Below are positions 11,165 to 23,164 of a stretch of DNA of 64,000 nucleotides, piece by piece. Origin of the DNA: Petaurus breviceps papuanus (taxonomy: Eukaryota; Chordata; Mammalia; Diprotodontia; Petauridae); assembly GCA_028583685.1 (NCBI GenBank), contig JAMXIF010000065.1:31996840-32060839 (forward strand), read 5' to 3'. The first letter of the stretch is position 1. Every line of letters begins with the position of its first letter. The position numbers were made by a program, and so were the translations under genes. The notes under the pieces are model-generated. The model saw only the letters and a list, made by a program, of their open reading frames with translations. It was not told where the DNA came from and searched no databases.

Positions 11165-11300
11165 CAACCAGTTGTTTGACTTTGTCCAATTCCACCCCTA
11201 CTTTTTTCTGACACAATTTCCTAATCTCTAAAATTACAAGACTGGAATAAATTATTTCTAAATCCCCTCCTGACTCTAATAGCTTATGATTCCATAAGCA
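11165..11300 (+). mobile_element. MIR 3' part
   Basis: TTGACTTTGTCCAATTCCAC, CCTAATCTCTAAAATTACAA, CTAAATCCCCTCCTGACTCT. The hAT MITE lies directly to its left. Confidence 0.6.
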
Positions 11301-11384
11301 TAAGGTTATTTCAAAGATTTCCAATGAATGTTTTATCAGCAGTATATTAAGGAAGACTAAACTGCTGTAATACAGTAACATATC

Positions 11385-11845
11385 TGCTCTTTATCAAATC
11401 GTATCACCTTTGTAGAACGGTGAAGGCAACCAGAATGGTAAAGGGCATGCTGAATGACGATCAACTGAGAGGGCTGAATCTATCAAGCATGACGAAGAGA
11501 AGACTTGGAAGAACATAATACTGTCTTCAAATATTTAAAAGGCTACCACGTGGAAGAAGTGGTAGACCTGTTCTCCTTGGTTACAAATGGCAGAACCAGA
11601 AGAAATGGGTGGAAGCTGAAACCAGGACAATTTAAAGGTGATGTCAGGAAAAAAATCTTAAGAATTTGAGGTAGCCATGAATGGATGAGACTACTTTGGA
11701 ATGTAATGGATTCCCCTTGCTGGAGATCTTCACCAAGAAACAAGATGGCAACTTGTTAAGTTTATTTTAATAGGGAATTGCTTTTCTTCTAAGGCATAAA
11801 GTAGATTGGGTGGCCTTTTAACACACAGTTGTAATAAAATATGCC
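11385..11845 (+). mobile_element. CR1/L3-type LINE, 3' end
   Basis: GAAGGCAACCAGAATGGTAA, GAACATAATACTGTCTTCAA, GGCAGAACCAGAAGAAATGG, GATTCCCCTTGCTGGAGATC and ATTGGGTGGCC keep the order of the CR1/L3 3' region in sense orientation. Several stops throughout. Confidence 0.8.
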
Positions 11846-11924
11846 TTTAGGCATATTATTCTGCCCTCCATAGCATAGCGGGCATTGAGTAAATACTTAT
11901 CGATTGAAACAACTAGAATTAGGA

Positions 11925-12005
11925 AAGCATAGTATAGTGTAAAGGGTGACAGGGCTGGACACAGGCCTGAGTTCAAGTTCTAATCCTACCTGTTCCATCT
12001 TGGTT
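11925..12005 (+). mobile_element. MIR 5' part
   Basis: GAAAGCATAGTATAGTGTAA and CTGAGTTCAAGTTCTAATCC. Confidence 0.55.
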
Positions 12006-12006
12006 T

Positions 12007-12060
12007 AATTCAACAAACACTTTTTACAGGCTGGCTATGCCCTCTGTGGTAGATACTGGT
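12007..12060 (-). mobile_element. L2 LINE tip, antisense
   Basis: AATTCAACAAACACTTTTTA then GGTAGATACTGGTACC. Confidence 0.5.
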
Positions 12061-12094
12061 ACCCCCCACCCCTCAAGGCTTCCCAAGTTCCTTT

Positions 12095-12225
12095 TATGTT
12101 TTATCTTCTCCCATTAGAACATAAGCACCTTGAAGGAAGTGATTGTCTTTCCTTGTACCTCTTGTATCCATAGGCCTTAACAGAGTGCCTGGCACATACT
12201 AAGAAATCAGTAAAGGTTTGTTGAC
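12095..12225 (+). mobile_element. L2 LINE, 3' end
   Basis: CATTAGAACATAAGCACCTT, GAAGGAAGTGATTGTCTTTC, AGAGTGCCTGGCACATACTA. Confidence 0.75.
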
Positions 12226-12347
12226 ACATTGATTTCACCTGATGATAATATGCAACCAAAATAAAAGAACATATAACCGATGTTATCAAGGCATTTACAT
12301 TCTCCTGAGGGAAACACAATCTTCCACTGAGTCACTAAATACAAACG

Positions 12348-12589
12348 GGGGCAGCTAGGGGGCACAATGGATAGAGAACCAAGCCTGGAGTCAGGAAGAT
12401 TCATCTTCCCAAGTTCAAATCAAGCCTCAAAAACTTTCTCATATGAGCCTAGGCAAGTCACTTAACTTGGTTTGCCTTCTGTAAAATGAACTGGAGAAGA
12501 AAATGGCAAACCACTCCAGCATCTTTGCCAAGAAAACCCCAAATAGGGTCACAAAATAATTGTGTACGACTGAAACAAATAAACAACAA
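12348..12589 (+). mobile_element. Marsupial CORE-SINE, long form
   Basis: GGGGCAGCTAGGGGGCACAA, CCAAGTTCAAATCAAGCCTC, AATGGCAAACCACTCCAGCA and ACGACTGAAACAAATAAACA. Flanking repeat AAATACAAACG / AAATACAAATG (12337-12347, 12590-12600). Confidence 0.93.
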
Positions 12590-12627
12590 AAATACAAATG
12601 AGACAGAAAGTAAGCCAGAACAATTAT

Positions 12628-12690
12628 GAGAGACACAGAGAGAGAGAGACAGAGACTGAGAGAGAGAGAGAGACAGAGACAGAGAGAGAG
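12628..12690. repeat. (GA)n/(GACA)n microsatellite
   Basis: GAGAGAGAGACAGAGACTGA and onward, directly 3' of a SINE. Confidence 0.92.
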
Positions 12691-12749
12691 AACACTGATA
12701 CTCATGAGCAATGTTCAGGAGGTGCCTCATGTAAGAAATGACATGTGAA

Positions 12750-13000
12750 TGTGTTTTTAAGGAATATAGACATTGGATGTTACAGAGTCATGATGCTGTG
12801 AATGGAAAATAGGAATAGACCAGAAGGGTAAATCAGAGCCATGGTGTGAGGGCTTGACATGCCATGCTGAAGGGTTTGCATTTTACCCTAGAAGTAATAG
12901 GGATACATTAAAATGTTTGTATGGAGTAGGTAACATGGGAAAATTTGTGCTTTAGGCAATCATGAAGGAAAAATTGCTGAGAGTTTGGAGTTAGGGAGAC
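12750..13000 (-). mobile_element. L2 LINE, antisense
   Basis: GTGAGGGCTTGACATGCCAT, AAGGGTTTGCATTTTACCCT and AAGTAATAGGGATACATTAA: the inverted L2 interior. Confidence 0.65.
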
Positions 13001-13014
13001 AGAGATAGAAAGGA

Positions 13015-13145
13015 TCTTACCAGTCATCTGAACAATAATTGGCACCTATTTCCCAGGGTTGTTGTGAGAATCAAAGGAGATTTTTGTAAAGCACAATGCA
13101 AATCTTCAAACACCATATAAATGTTGTTGTTATTACTGTTGCTGT
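13015..13145 (+). mobile_element. MIR 3' part
   Basis: GGGTTGTTGTGAGAATCAAA, AAGCACAATGCAAATCTTCA. Confidence 0.6.
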
Positions 13146-13602
13146 ACTTGTTAGAGCCCATTTAGTCCAATCACCTCATTCCACAGGTGAGGAAATGGAA
13201 TTCCAGATAGGTGAAATTACTATAGTAATAGCCCAGCTGACATGGACCAGGGTAGGGGCCCTAGGAGCAGGAAGGACAATTGCAAGAGATGACAAAGACA
13301 AGATTTGGCAACTATATATGTATAAGAAGGAAAGATAAGGGCAAAGGCTAGTTCCAAGTGAATGTGGTTGATTAGAAGGATAGTGATAAAATCAACAACC
13401 GTAGAGAAAAAATTGAAGAAGGATGAGCTTAAGAGAGGGAATGAAATACTTGTAATTTTAGATATATTAATTTTTGAGAGGCCCATGAGATAAGTGAAGT
13501 TGCCTAACAACATTCATAAAGAGAGATAGAGATCATGAGATTAAGGTTAGATTAGAAAGGTAAATATATAGATATACATACACATTTGATAAATATGCAT
13601 AT

Positions 13603-13796
13603 CTATCCTTGTTCGGTTGTGTCTGACTCTGCATGACATCATGGACCGTGTATTAAGAGAACGTGTATTAAGACAAATAAAGGTTAAGTGACTTGTCCAG
13701 AACCACAAGTCCAGTAAGTATCTGAAGTCACATTTGAACTCACATCTTCCTGACTACAGGACTAGTGCTCTATCCACTGAACTACCTAACTGCCTC
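13603..13796 (-). mobile_element. Marsupial CORE-SINE, long form, worn
   Basis: TTGTTCGGTTGTGTCTGACT at the left is the inverted 3' end. GTTAAGTGACTTGTCCAGAA and CACATTTGAACTCACATCTT follow, and CTATCCACTGAACTACCTAA is the inverted head. Parts are missing between 13640 and 13680. Confidence 0.8.
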
Positions 13797-13925
13797 AAAT
13801 ATACACATATACATTATAATAAGACAAAAATAAATGCATAAATAGGTGTTTGATATGTACTTATATTATACAGCTTTACAAAATATACACATAGATGTGT
13901 GTACATGCATGTTTGTATATACATA

Positions 13926-13959
13926 CATATATATATATATATATATACACACATATCCT

Positions 13960-13997
<38 letters not shown>
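13926..13997. repeat. (AT)n then (GT)n microsatellite
   Basis: AT run 13926-13948, GT run 13965-13997. Confidence 0.95.
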
Positions 13998-14000
<3 letters not shown>

Positions 14001-14144
14001 ATTTTAACCAATCATTTGCATGGTGACAACAGATAAACCCAAGAAAGCTGGTGAGATCACCAAAGGCAATAAGAGAAAAATAAGAGAAAAAATAAGAGAA
14101 AAATGAAGTTGCCTAGTAGCCTTGAAGGATGCCCAAGTTTGTAT

Positions 14145-14250
14145 GCTTCATCTTCATTTTTCTGGTCTTGGTTTTTCAGTCTGTCAAACCAGATGGACTA
14201 CATGAACTCTAAGGCCCATTCTTTAGGACCTGTGATTCTATAATATGTTT
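14145..14250 (+). mobile_element. MIR 3' part
   Basis: TTTTCAGTCTGTCAAACCAG and CATGAACTCTAAGGCCCATT. Confidence 0.5.
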
Positions 14251-14916
14251 TATCCCTAGTAGTAAAATTCCACCTATGTGTTGAGATGGCATTATATCAT
14301 ACAGAGACCAAACACTTTTTGTAACTACTTCCTATTGTTTCTTAGATTTTATGTCTGTAATGTGATCTTAGGGCCTTAGGGTACAAGTCAGGAAGAATAA
14401 TGGAAGGGGAGGGGGTGGCAAAGGGAGAGTGTTGTGGCTTGTCTTGTGAAAGTATAAACAACTTGTTTGGAAGAATCAATAAAAGCCACCTCTTTCTGCA
14501 GGAGGCCTCTGCACAGCTGAACTAAAATCCTTCCCTTCCAATTCATTCTGCTGCTCTGTGCCCCTAGGCAGGTCAATCAATGCATCTCAGGTCTGGCTGG
14601 CTGTCTCTTCAGTCTGGGACTTCTTTAAGGCAGAGACATCTACAAATGGACCAGTCCAACTCCATCATGGCTAGAATATTGAAGATTCTAGCTAGAACGG
14701 GTGAATTGAGTGCTCACTGCCTCATGGCCTACATTTGGCATCTTAGAATATTGGGAAATTGGCTTCTGGAACTTACTTAAAGGTTTCCTTTACTCCCATT
14801 TCCTATATTAAATAGCAGAGGCAATATGTGGACCTGTTAATGGTTTAAAATTAAAAATGTAGTTTGAGTCCATTGGAATTGTTGCCCTTCTCAGTCCTTC
14901 ATGTTTTCCAGATAAT

Positions 14917-16450
14917 TCATAGAATCATGTAATTTGGGAGTTAGGACCTCATAGGCCAACTACTCCTCCTACTCATTCATTAAAAAAATCCCCCACCATA
15001 AAATATTCAACAATTGCTTGTTCGTCTTCTACTTGATGACCACCAAGAAGAAAGACCCCATTACCAATCCAAGTTAACTCTTTTTCTTTTTAGTACTTGT
15101 TTGTAACTTCTACTCACTGGTCAAATACTTCCTCAAAAAGACAATTCTTCAAATACTTGAATGCAACTGTCATGCTCCCATAAGTGTTCTTTTTTTCCAG
15201 GCAAATATGTCTAGTTCTTTTAAGCAATCTTCATATGTTGTGAACTGATCCTTCACGATCCTGGTTGTCCTTCCCTGGGCACTATCTTATTATATCATTT
15301 AACAATGGTGCCCACAACTGAACATGGTACGCCAGAGAAATTCATAGAAGGACAATGTAGAATAGAATAGAACCTTGCTTTCCCTTACATTTATACCCCT
15401 CCTAATGCACCCCAAGGTTGTTTTGATCTTTTGGGTTGTCACATTGTTAACTTAAATCGAGTTTACAGATCACTAAAATCCTCAGATTAAAAAAAAAATA
15501 AATGCCGTCTAACCATTCTTTTCTCATCTTATGTTTGGGACACTGTTTTTTTTTTTAAAACCAATCACATTTTCAGTCACTAAATTTCATCTTCTAGATT
15601 CAGCCCAATGCTTTAGTCTTTTAATAGTCTTTTTTACTTTGATCCCATCATCCACTGTGGTAGCTATCCCTCCCAGCTTTAAGTCATCTGCAGATTGATG
15701 CACATTTATGCCTTTCTTCAAGTAACCAGCAAAATGTCAAATAACACACCACCAAAGGTCACATCACTGGAATACTCCATTTAAAGCTTTAGAATATTGC
15801 CATGTTGACAACGAATTATTAGTACTTTGATTCTGGCCATTGAATTTACCTGGATCCATCTGATTTTATCATCTTCTAACATATTTTTCCACCTTGTCCG
15901 CAAGAATAGTTTGATATAAATCATCAAAAGCTTTGCTAAAATCTTGGTAAATTTTAGTCACAGCACTCCCATATCTACTAACTTGATAATCCTGTTAGAA
16001 AAAGAAACAAATATGGCCTGGATAGACTTGTTCTGCATAAAGAGTATGATAGCTTATTGCTATCCTCACTTCTCTTTCTAAATGTTTCCTATACATCTCT
16101 TTAATAACCCTTTCTAGGACTTTACTATGAATCAAACTAAAGATTGATGACCTTCAATTTAACAACTCAGTTATTTCCCCCCTTTTGAAAGTTGGGACAA
16201 CATTTGCCCTTCTCCAATTTGGTGGTAACTTGAGTGTCTTCCATAATCTATATCACTGGCATTTGCTCATCCATGACATGTACCAGTTCCTTCAGGACCA
16301 GGACCAGGACCAGACCAGGGAAATTCAATTTGTCAAACACAATGAGCTTCTTTCTTACTGTCCACTTATTTATCTTAAGCATCAATTCCCCATTAGTTTT
16401 TTTTTTTTTTGCCATTACCTGTTTAAGGATCATTCTCCTCTATAGACAAA
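14917..16450 (-). mobile_element. CR1/L3-type LINE, long antisense 3' part
   Basis: The left edge CATAGAATCATG is the inverted CR1-style 3' octamer repeat (ATTCTATG). Then in order: CTTCAAATACTTGAATGCAA, TCACGATCCTGGTTGTCCTT, CACAACTGAACATGGTACGC, and TTAAGTCATCTGCAGATTGA, whose inverse carries the RT FADD-type box. ATCAAAAGCTTTGCTAAAAT, CCTTTTGAAAGTTGGGACAA and CAGTTCCTTCAGGACC follow. This is the gene order of CR1 RT read backwards. It is heavily mutated with no open frame. It may extend right to about 17600, where the text is harder to place. Confidence 0.8.
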
Positions 16451-17612
16451 CATAAACAACATTCTAACTGAGTCCCCTTGTTTTCTCTCTCTCATTAGGT
16501 ATCATCACCTCATCCACTCTAAGTGAAAGACGTTATCCAGTTTTGATTCTCTTTTATCCCTACCAATAAAACAAAGGGGGGGGGAGAACCTTTTCTTATT
16601 GTTCTTGTCTCCCCATTTCCCTTCTTAACTTACTCTTACCTTAAGTATTCCTGGCACTACTTGGACAAAGATGAGCCATGCTCATATTCTTTACTCTATC
16701 ACCTGGATTTGCTTCCAGCTTATATACATTTCATTTCTGAAACAAAGTCAGGTATCTGCAAAGTAATCCCATTTTTCCTTGACACTGGACTTTTCCTCCT
16801 TGTCTTTATAATTTCATTCTTGAGCAACCCTAATTGCTTTTGAGCATGAGTCTAAGGTATTTTTGTCCACGGCATTCTACCAATCTTTCATCTGGACTCT
16901 TCAAAATTAATTTTCCCCAAATCTACAGTTCAAGTCAAATTATGACCAGTTTTCCTCCCCACCACTCATAAACTTGAGGATGGAGAGGACACTTTCCCCT
17001 AAGGTTCACAATATTTCCACCCCAACAATCAGTTCCTCACTATTAATGAGAATTCCTGAAGAAGGGAATTTCTCCTAATTGATTTTCCTCATTTTGAAAG
17101 ATGAAATTATCACTAAGAACAATGAGGATGTGATTGAGTGTCCTGCTCCCAGAAGAAAACTCCATCAGATGCCTGTATAATCAAAGGCCTTCATACTTGT
17201 GTCAGGCTTGTGGCTTCCCAATCTTCTCCTCATTTTTTGGCCTGGTATTCTGTAGTATGCACCAATAAGAAAACACCTCTATATCTCCTTTTTGGACATT
17301 CACTTAAATACCCTCTTTCATGCCTCCTCTTCTTATTGGATTTCCCCCAATGTGTACACAGTGTTAATATGCAATGCTACCCTCCCTCTAACTTATAATA
17401 TTTCTTAACCATGACTCACTATTGGTTTGGTCTCAGTGATACAATTTACCCTTTGTTTTGGGACCTCTAGATCCTCAGGTATGCCCAAGCTTTGGGAATT
17501 TGTTTATATACCTTGGTTCTATGGATTTTAGGAGCGGTGCCTTTCTTAGGTTATCAGTTTCCTGTACAGATGTTGCTGCCTCAGGTGCTATTCTTCCTTT
17601 CTTGAGGCTACA
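16451..17612 (-). other. Possible further 5' part of the CR1/L3 element
   Basis: C/T-rich on the plus strand, no convincing open frame, and no second repeat family recognised. Its position next to the element at 14.9-16.4 kb and its decay fit more of the same LINE, but I cannot align it from memory. Confidence 0.3.
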
Positions 17613-17622
17613 CCTTTTAATA

Positions 17623-17853
17623 GGCAGCTAGGTGGTAGAGTGGGTAGAGTACCACACTATCTGAAAGACTCATCTCTGCGAGTTTAAATCTGACCTCAGG
17701 CCTTCTAGTGATGTGACCCTGACCACTTAACCCTGTTTGCCTTGGTTCCTCATCTGTAAAATGATCTGGTGAAAGAAGCGACAAACCACTCCAGGGTCAT
17801 TGCCAAGAAAATCCCTAATGAGATCACAAAGAGTCAGACTCTAGTCAACAACT
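17623..17853 (+). mobile_element. Marsupial CORE-SINE, long form
   Basis: GGCAGCTAGGTGGTAGAGTG, TGCGAGTTTAAATCTGACCT, GACAAACCACTCCAGGGTCA and AAAGAGTCAGACTCTAGTCA. CCTTTTAATA flanks it exactly (17613-17622, 17854-17863). Confidence 0.93.
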
Positions 17854-18129
17854 CCTTTTAATATCTAAATTTGAAGATACAAACAGGCCCTTTTCTCCCT
17901 CTCTCCTCATTTTTACTTTATAGCCATTTTATTAGATTTGCAAGACACTTGACAAGTACATTCAAGTACATTCTTTTTGTTAGGTCTACTCGATCTCTGG
18001 CCAGGAATCTGTCAACCCTGTAATGAAAGTTATGGTTCAGAAATTCAAATCCATTCTCAGACAACAAATTGTTGGCCAGTTATTTGCTTCCCCGATTATT
18101 CTTCCCCCCCCTCCACATCCCTTACATTC

Positions 18130-18301
18130 TTTTTTACTTCTCTTTCTCTTTTTTGCAGGGGAGAGGGGAGGACAGTTGGGGTTAAGGGACGTTACCAAGG
18201 TCCCACAACTAGTAAGTTTTAAGTATCTGAGGCCGGATTTGAACTTAGTTCCTTCTGACTCCAGGGCTGGGGCTCTATTCACTTCACCACCTGGCTGCCC
18301 C
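18130..18301 (-). mobile_element. Marsupial tRNA-derived SINE, short form
   Basis: AAGGTCCCACAACTAGTAAG, CTTCTGACTCCAGGGCTGGG and the inverted head CACCACCTGGCTGCCCC. A 14-base flanking repeat with two mismatches (18116-18129, 18302-18315). Confidence 0.9.
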
Positions 18302-18571
18302 CATCCTTTACTTTCAATGGGCAATAGTGAGGAGATCAAAACCTATGGCATGTAGCTTTTTTCCCAAGATTTCAAAATGACTGGAAGCATTTTTTTTGTC
18401 CTCCTGGTAGTGTCATTGATGAACATATGAGTCACCAAAATTCAGTGGTTGTCATTTGTTTTGATGTCTTAGTGATTACTTTGTTATGTATATGCAATGG
18501 ATTAAATAATTGGATGGGCAGAGGAAAATAGGACCTAAGGAATACAGGACGTTCCCTCTCTCTCACTCTCA

Positions 18572-18572
<1 letters not shown>

Positions 18573-18609
<37 letters not shown>

Positions 18610-18660
18610 CTATATATATATCCCTCCCTCCCTTTGTGTGTGTGTGTTTGTGTTTCTGTA
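18573..18660. repeat. (TA)n, CCCT and (GT)n compound microsatellite
   Basis: TA run 18573-18621 with TTTC inside, TCCCTCCCTCCC, then GTGTGTGTGTG. Confidence 0.95.
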
Positions 18661-18859
18661 TATGTGCATCTCTGTTACTGTTTCTATATCTCCATCTCTT
18701 TATCTCTGTCTCTCTCATTATTACTAGATCAACAAAGATTCATCTCTGTTCTCTTAACAAGGAATTCCCAACTACCACTCCTCATCTTCCTCTGCCTATT
18801 AACAGATGACACTGCACCTGATCTATTTTGTGATTCAAGTATTACATTATTTTAAGAAC

Positions 18860-20105
18860 AAGCAGTTTCTTTCTCCTAAAAGAACCAAACGCTCTCCTCT
18901 TCAGGAAGAGCTCCAAATGTCTTTTTGAGCTCTAACTGTGCAGCCGTCCCATTCTTCTTTTTACTATGTCCAATCATCTTGTCAAGGGTTAAGTCTCCTG
19001 TGCTCCACTTCACAAACTTTTCCCCCACTGAAGGCCAGCATCTGCTCCCTTTAGGAGGCCTTAATTCTCTCTAACAATGCCAAGTGCAAAGAGGCATGCT
19101 TTGGCTCTCTTCACCTTCTCTTAGAGACAAGTGTTCAGTCTACCCTTGGAATATAGATAAAAGTCACTCTGTTTTGGTAGTAGTACAAATGCACATTTGA
19201 CACAAGTCACTGCACAATTTCTCCTGGTCTCCATAGTGTTTGAGATTTTTAGCCTCTTTTCTCAAAACTATTTATAGATGTTTGGATCTAGGGGTGTGCT
19301 GGAGACAGTTAAATCCATTGGGGATAACTGATAGCTAAATTTTCAGTGTGAGCATTCTTACACCTTAGTAATTAGCAAAAAAAATACCCTACATAACTGG
19401 GCTTGATTTATTGTCTTGTTGATTGTTTGGACTTAATAAAAACATGAAGAAAATGTTATGAATGCAGATTGAACTTTTTTTCAGATTAAATTCAAAAGTT
19501 TGTCATTTGTACACTCTTAAAAAAAAGAACTAGTGGTTAAATGCTTAACATATATTAAGCAACACTTATTTAAATCATTTGAGAGCCAGATGTCATTTCT
19601 CCAGAACTTTACCACTTCCCCCAAATTCTCCTTCTGGGTCTCAATGACAACTCCATAATCATGGTCACACTCATGTCTCATTGAGTCATGTACTAATCTT
19701 TTGTCTGTTCTTCCAGTTTACCCTCCCCATCAATCTACTCCATCATTTAACCTGACAAACTCATTGTTCATTTAACTCTCCTTTACCTTGCCCTGTCCTA
19801 ATCCCTAGCTTCCCCCCCCCCATTCTTCTTTCAGTCTGCTTCTTCATTTCAACTCCTTAATCCACTTTGATCTTCCTTAATCAAGTTGGTTCTAGTACCT
19901 GATCCTGCAAATTGTTTATCAAGTTTTCCTCAATTTCTCCCAAATTTTACCAAATTTATTCTCTCCAAATTCAACCACTGATCAGTTTTGCTAGATTAAA
20001 CCTCTCCTTATAGTCTGCATTTTTTTTCCATTTGGTTTAAATTCTGTCTTCTCCCTGACCTCTTCCCACAAACTTTTCTTACAAAAGTTCAAAATTTTCT
20101 TTCAA
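18860..20105. other. No gene seen; possible old LINE text
   Basis: C/T-rich stretches at 19600-20060 may be worn LINE sequence; I could not place them. Nothing else stands out. Confidence 0.4.
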
Positions 20106-20109
20106 TCTA

Positions 20110-20300
20110 ATGGAGCAAACATTTTTCAGAGCCTTCTGTGATGAAGACATTGAAGTTTAAGCGATACAAAGACTAAAGAGTATAATACTAAGGTTATGAC
20201 TGCCCCCAACCAAGGAGCTTATATTATAGTAGCCGAACCATACAGTATGTTCACAGATAGGTATTTAAAGCATAGAAAGACAAAATTTCAAGAAAAAACC
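20110..20300 (-). mobile_element. L2 LINE, 3' end, antisense
   Basis: GAGCAAACATTTTTCAGAGC, GCCCCCAACCAAGGAGCTTA and TATTATAGTAGCCGAACCAT fit the inverted L2 tail. Confidence 0.6.
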
Positions 20301-20340
20301 GTCAGGCGCTTATACATAGTTTGTATTCATTGTTCTGGTC

Positions 20341-20441
20341 TTGCTTCCTCTCCTCTGTTCTTTCTCTGTCTCTCTGTCTTTGTATCTTTGTATCTCTGTG
20401 TCTGTCTCTGTCTTTGTCTCTGTCTGTCTGTCTCTCTCTCC
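20341..20441. repeat. (TCTG)/(TC)n microsatellite
   Basis: TCTGTCTCTGTCTTTGTCTC and onward. Confidence 0.92.
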
Positions 20442-21040
20442 TCCCCACTCCCAAAAAAGTTTGTGAAAAGGAGGGGGAATACAATATTTAAACAGGAAAA
20501 AATATTTTTCTCAAACCCCCATTTGTTCACCGTTCACTGACACATTTTGGAATGTTACTTTCTAAAACAAAATTTCCCTGCAGACAAGACTATCTGCTCG
20601 TCCAAACTCTGAAGCAGACCAATAGGCATGACAGCCATCATTATTTTGCAGGTACCAAACCTTTAAAACTTTAGTTAGCAGAGGTGTAACTAGCAATTTT
20701 AGCACCAGAAACTAACTACTTGTATCAGAGAGATAGAGATCCTAGGGCATTGACCCCAGGCATTAGGTATTAGAGTAAGTTGAGTTGGAACTTATTTGAC
20801 ATGTGGCTATCATCTGAGACCTTCATATTTTACCTAACTATCCTTGCTAACAAATAAGAAAACTTTGTTTTATTTAATGCAATCAGGACCTTGGTTTGGT
20901 GCCCTGGGACAAAGCCACAGTTAACTTGTCTTAGTTACCGTATATTTCTGACAGCTACATGTTGCCACACTATTGTCCTAGGATTTTGAAATAAGTTCCC
21001 TCTTTGTTGTTTTTTGCTCTAGCTAGAATGACAAGTTTGA

Positions 21041-21054
21041 CCAGTAGGTGGCAC
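21041..21054 (+). promoter_or_regulatory. Candidate CTCF site
   Basis: CCAGTAGGTGGCAC fits all 14 positions of the CTCF core CCASYAGRKGGCRS. It stands in sequence I do not recognise as a repeat. One motif match is weak evidence of occupancy. Confidence 0.45.
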
Positions 21055-21684
21055 ATGGTCCCTGTCCCACTTTTTGGCCATAGGTCTTACCTCTTCCTGG
21101 GATTGCTGAAGTCTTTCAACTCCTTCTGATAAGTAGTTCTTCTGAACTACCTTCTGATAAGTCTGGCTTCAACCTTTTGTGTAATTTCATAAAACTTTCC
21201 CTGAAATAATCAATTGAAGACGTCTCCAGATACATGATATTGATTTCCCACATCATATACAATTAATGTACCCCACAAGTGGATTTGGTTTCCCCATTGA
21301 CTAGCCCCAATATAAGGTCTTCCTCATAAAAAAAAAGCCTACATACAGCTACCCATGACTACCATTTGGCAGTTTGAGGAACAAATATATGAATGTCCTT
21401 GCAACCAAAAGGGTTAATACTGACACTATATTACACAAATTACCACTCTCAGATCTGCAAAAAGGATCTCAGTGCCTTCACTGCAAGACTTAAAGTGGCT
21501 TCCTGATGGATCTAGCTTAGTACTGGGGTGCAATTTCCTGCATTACCACAGAATTTCTTTGAATATTTATCACTTCCTCACTGCTTCAGTCTCTTAAAAG
21601 TCACAGTCACAAAGGCAAGGAGGTTGATAGTGCTTTTATTGTTTGTTTTAAAAGTTCTTATCGGGAGAATTTATGAGCATTGAT

Positions 21685-21775
21685 TGACTACTTTTCCTTA
21701 ATAATTCAAAGGGGATTCCTGCTCAGATGCTGGTTGGACTTGATGGTTTCCAGGGGGATACAGTTGGGTTGTGCC
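21685..21775 (+). mobile_element. CR1/L3-type LINE, extreme 3' end
   Basis: GGGGATTCCTGCTCAGATGC and TTGGACTTGATGGTTTCCAG match the sense-strand CR1/L3 tail. Confidence 0.55.
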
Positions 21776-21794
21776 TCAGAGCCCCACAATCAAA

Positions 21795-21985
21795 GACTCA
21801 TAGACTTATAACTACAGGCCCGTCAGGTCTAAGCATTTTTTCATATTTTGCAGAGAAGAAAACTGAGGCCTAGACAGATGGTGATTCACTCAACATAATT
21901 CAGAGAAAATGGTAGAGCCGAGTTTCAAATTTGTTCCTCTGACTCCAAAGTCAAAGGACTCCCCACTATACCACATTCCTTGCTC
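21795..21985 (-). mobile_element. MIR-like SINE
   Basis: AGAGAAGAAAACTGAGGCCT, TTTGTTCCTCTGACTCCAAA. Confidence 0.65.
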
Positions 21986-22204
21986 AAGGACAGTGTGTGA
22001 AGAATAACTAAAGATATATTAGATCTTGGGGGTTGGGAGGGAGTAGAATAGGCGAAAAGAAATCCTAACAGCTTGGATTTGGACCTCCCCTAAAAGGGAC
22101 TAATTAGCATTCCATTTCAGTTCATTGACTACCAATATTAATGAGCCAAACCCACCCTACCTCACATTGGGAAAAGCTCAAGATGGTTCGTAGGGAAATA
22201 CCTT

Positions 22205-22390
22205 AATTCGGTGAAAAAGAAACTGGCTATGAAGTCATAGAAACCAGGTTCATATTCCAAGTCCAATATTTATATCTGTATGACCTTGGAAATTTTAAAT
22301 TTCTTAGTTCTCATTTGCTTCATCTGGGAAATTAAGGGGTTGAACAAGATGGCCTCTGGGACCTTTTCCAGCTCTAGGACTATGATTCTT
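22205..22390 (+). mobile_element. MIR
   Basis: TCATATTCCAAGTCCAATAT, GTATGACCTTGGAAATTTTA, GCCTCTGGGACCTTTTCCAG. Confidence 0.75.
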
Positions 22391-22860
22391 TTTTCATAGA
22401 TCCCAAAGTCACCCATTTTGTCTGATGGGTGATGGACTTATTCAATAGTGAAAACTAGCCATGAAAGGGCAGGAGTTTGAGGTCAACAGGAGGATAGCAC
22501 TTCTCACTCTCTATCATTTAGGACGATGAGTGCAAGTTCAATACTGTATGACAGGGACATGAACTCCTTCAGGTTCCTGACAATCGGGGGATTCCATTAG
22601 CATGGTAAATTGGCCACTCTGACCACAAATCAACAAATCAATGCCTCATTTTGGCATTGCTTTGACAGTTTCTGAGGTGTTTCTTTAAGATGACTCTTTG
22701 CTAATGAGAGAAAGATGCCATTGATATGACCCCAGTCAGATTGCAGGCAGGTAGCAAGAAAGATGAAATTGGGTTTTATCTCCCTCTTATTGACAAAATT
22801 GTATCAGAAAAGGAGATAAAGTGAAATATAATGATCCACAGGTCCTTGGTCCTTCCACCA

Positions 22861-22905
22861 CTCACAAACACAAACACACACACAAACACAAACACACACA
22901 CACAT
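22861..22905. repeat. (CA)n microsatellite
   Basis: CACACAAACACAAACACACA. Confidence 0.95.
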
Positions 22906-23164
22906 ACTTTTCTATGGTTAAAATAATCTAGGAATATAGACTCTGATTCATAGATCTGGAGCTTGAAAGAACTTGATGTCACCCTCTTCAATTGTCTCAC
23001 ATTAGATCTTAGGAAACTGAGACCCTGGGGTTATTAATTTCTCTGATGATCTTCCTCCACAACGAATGGATCATTTAGCTCATGTCTGATGAAAGATGGA
23101 GGACCAGTTCTCTAGCCAAGGCCAAATACAAATATACTGGAAATTCCAGCCCTAAGATATATTA

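Noticed and set aside
16289-16318. CAGGAC hexamer repeats
   Set aside because: Four short units inside the CR1/L3 remnant, most simply local slippage.
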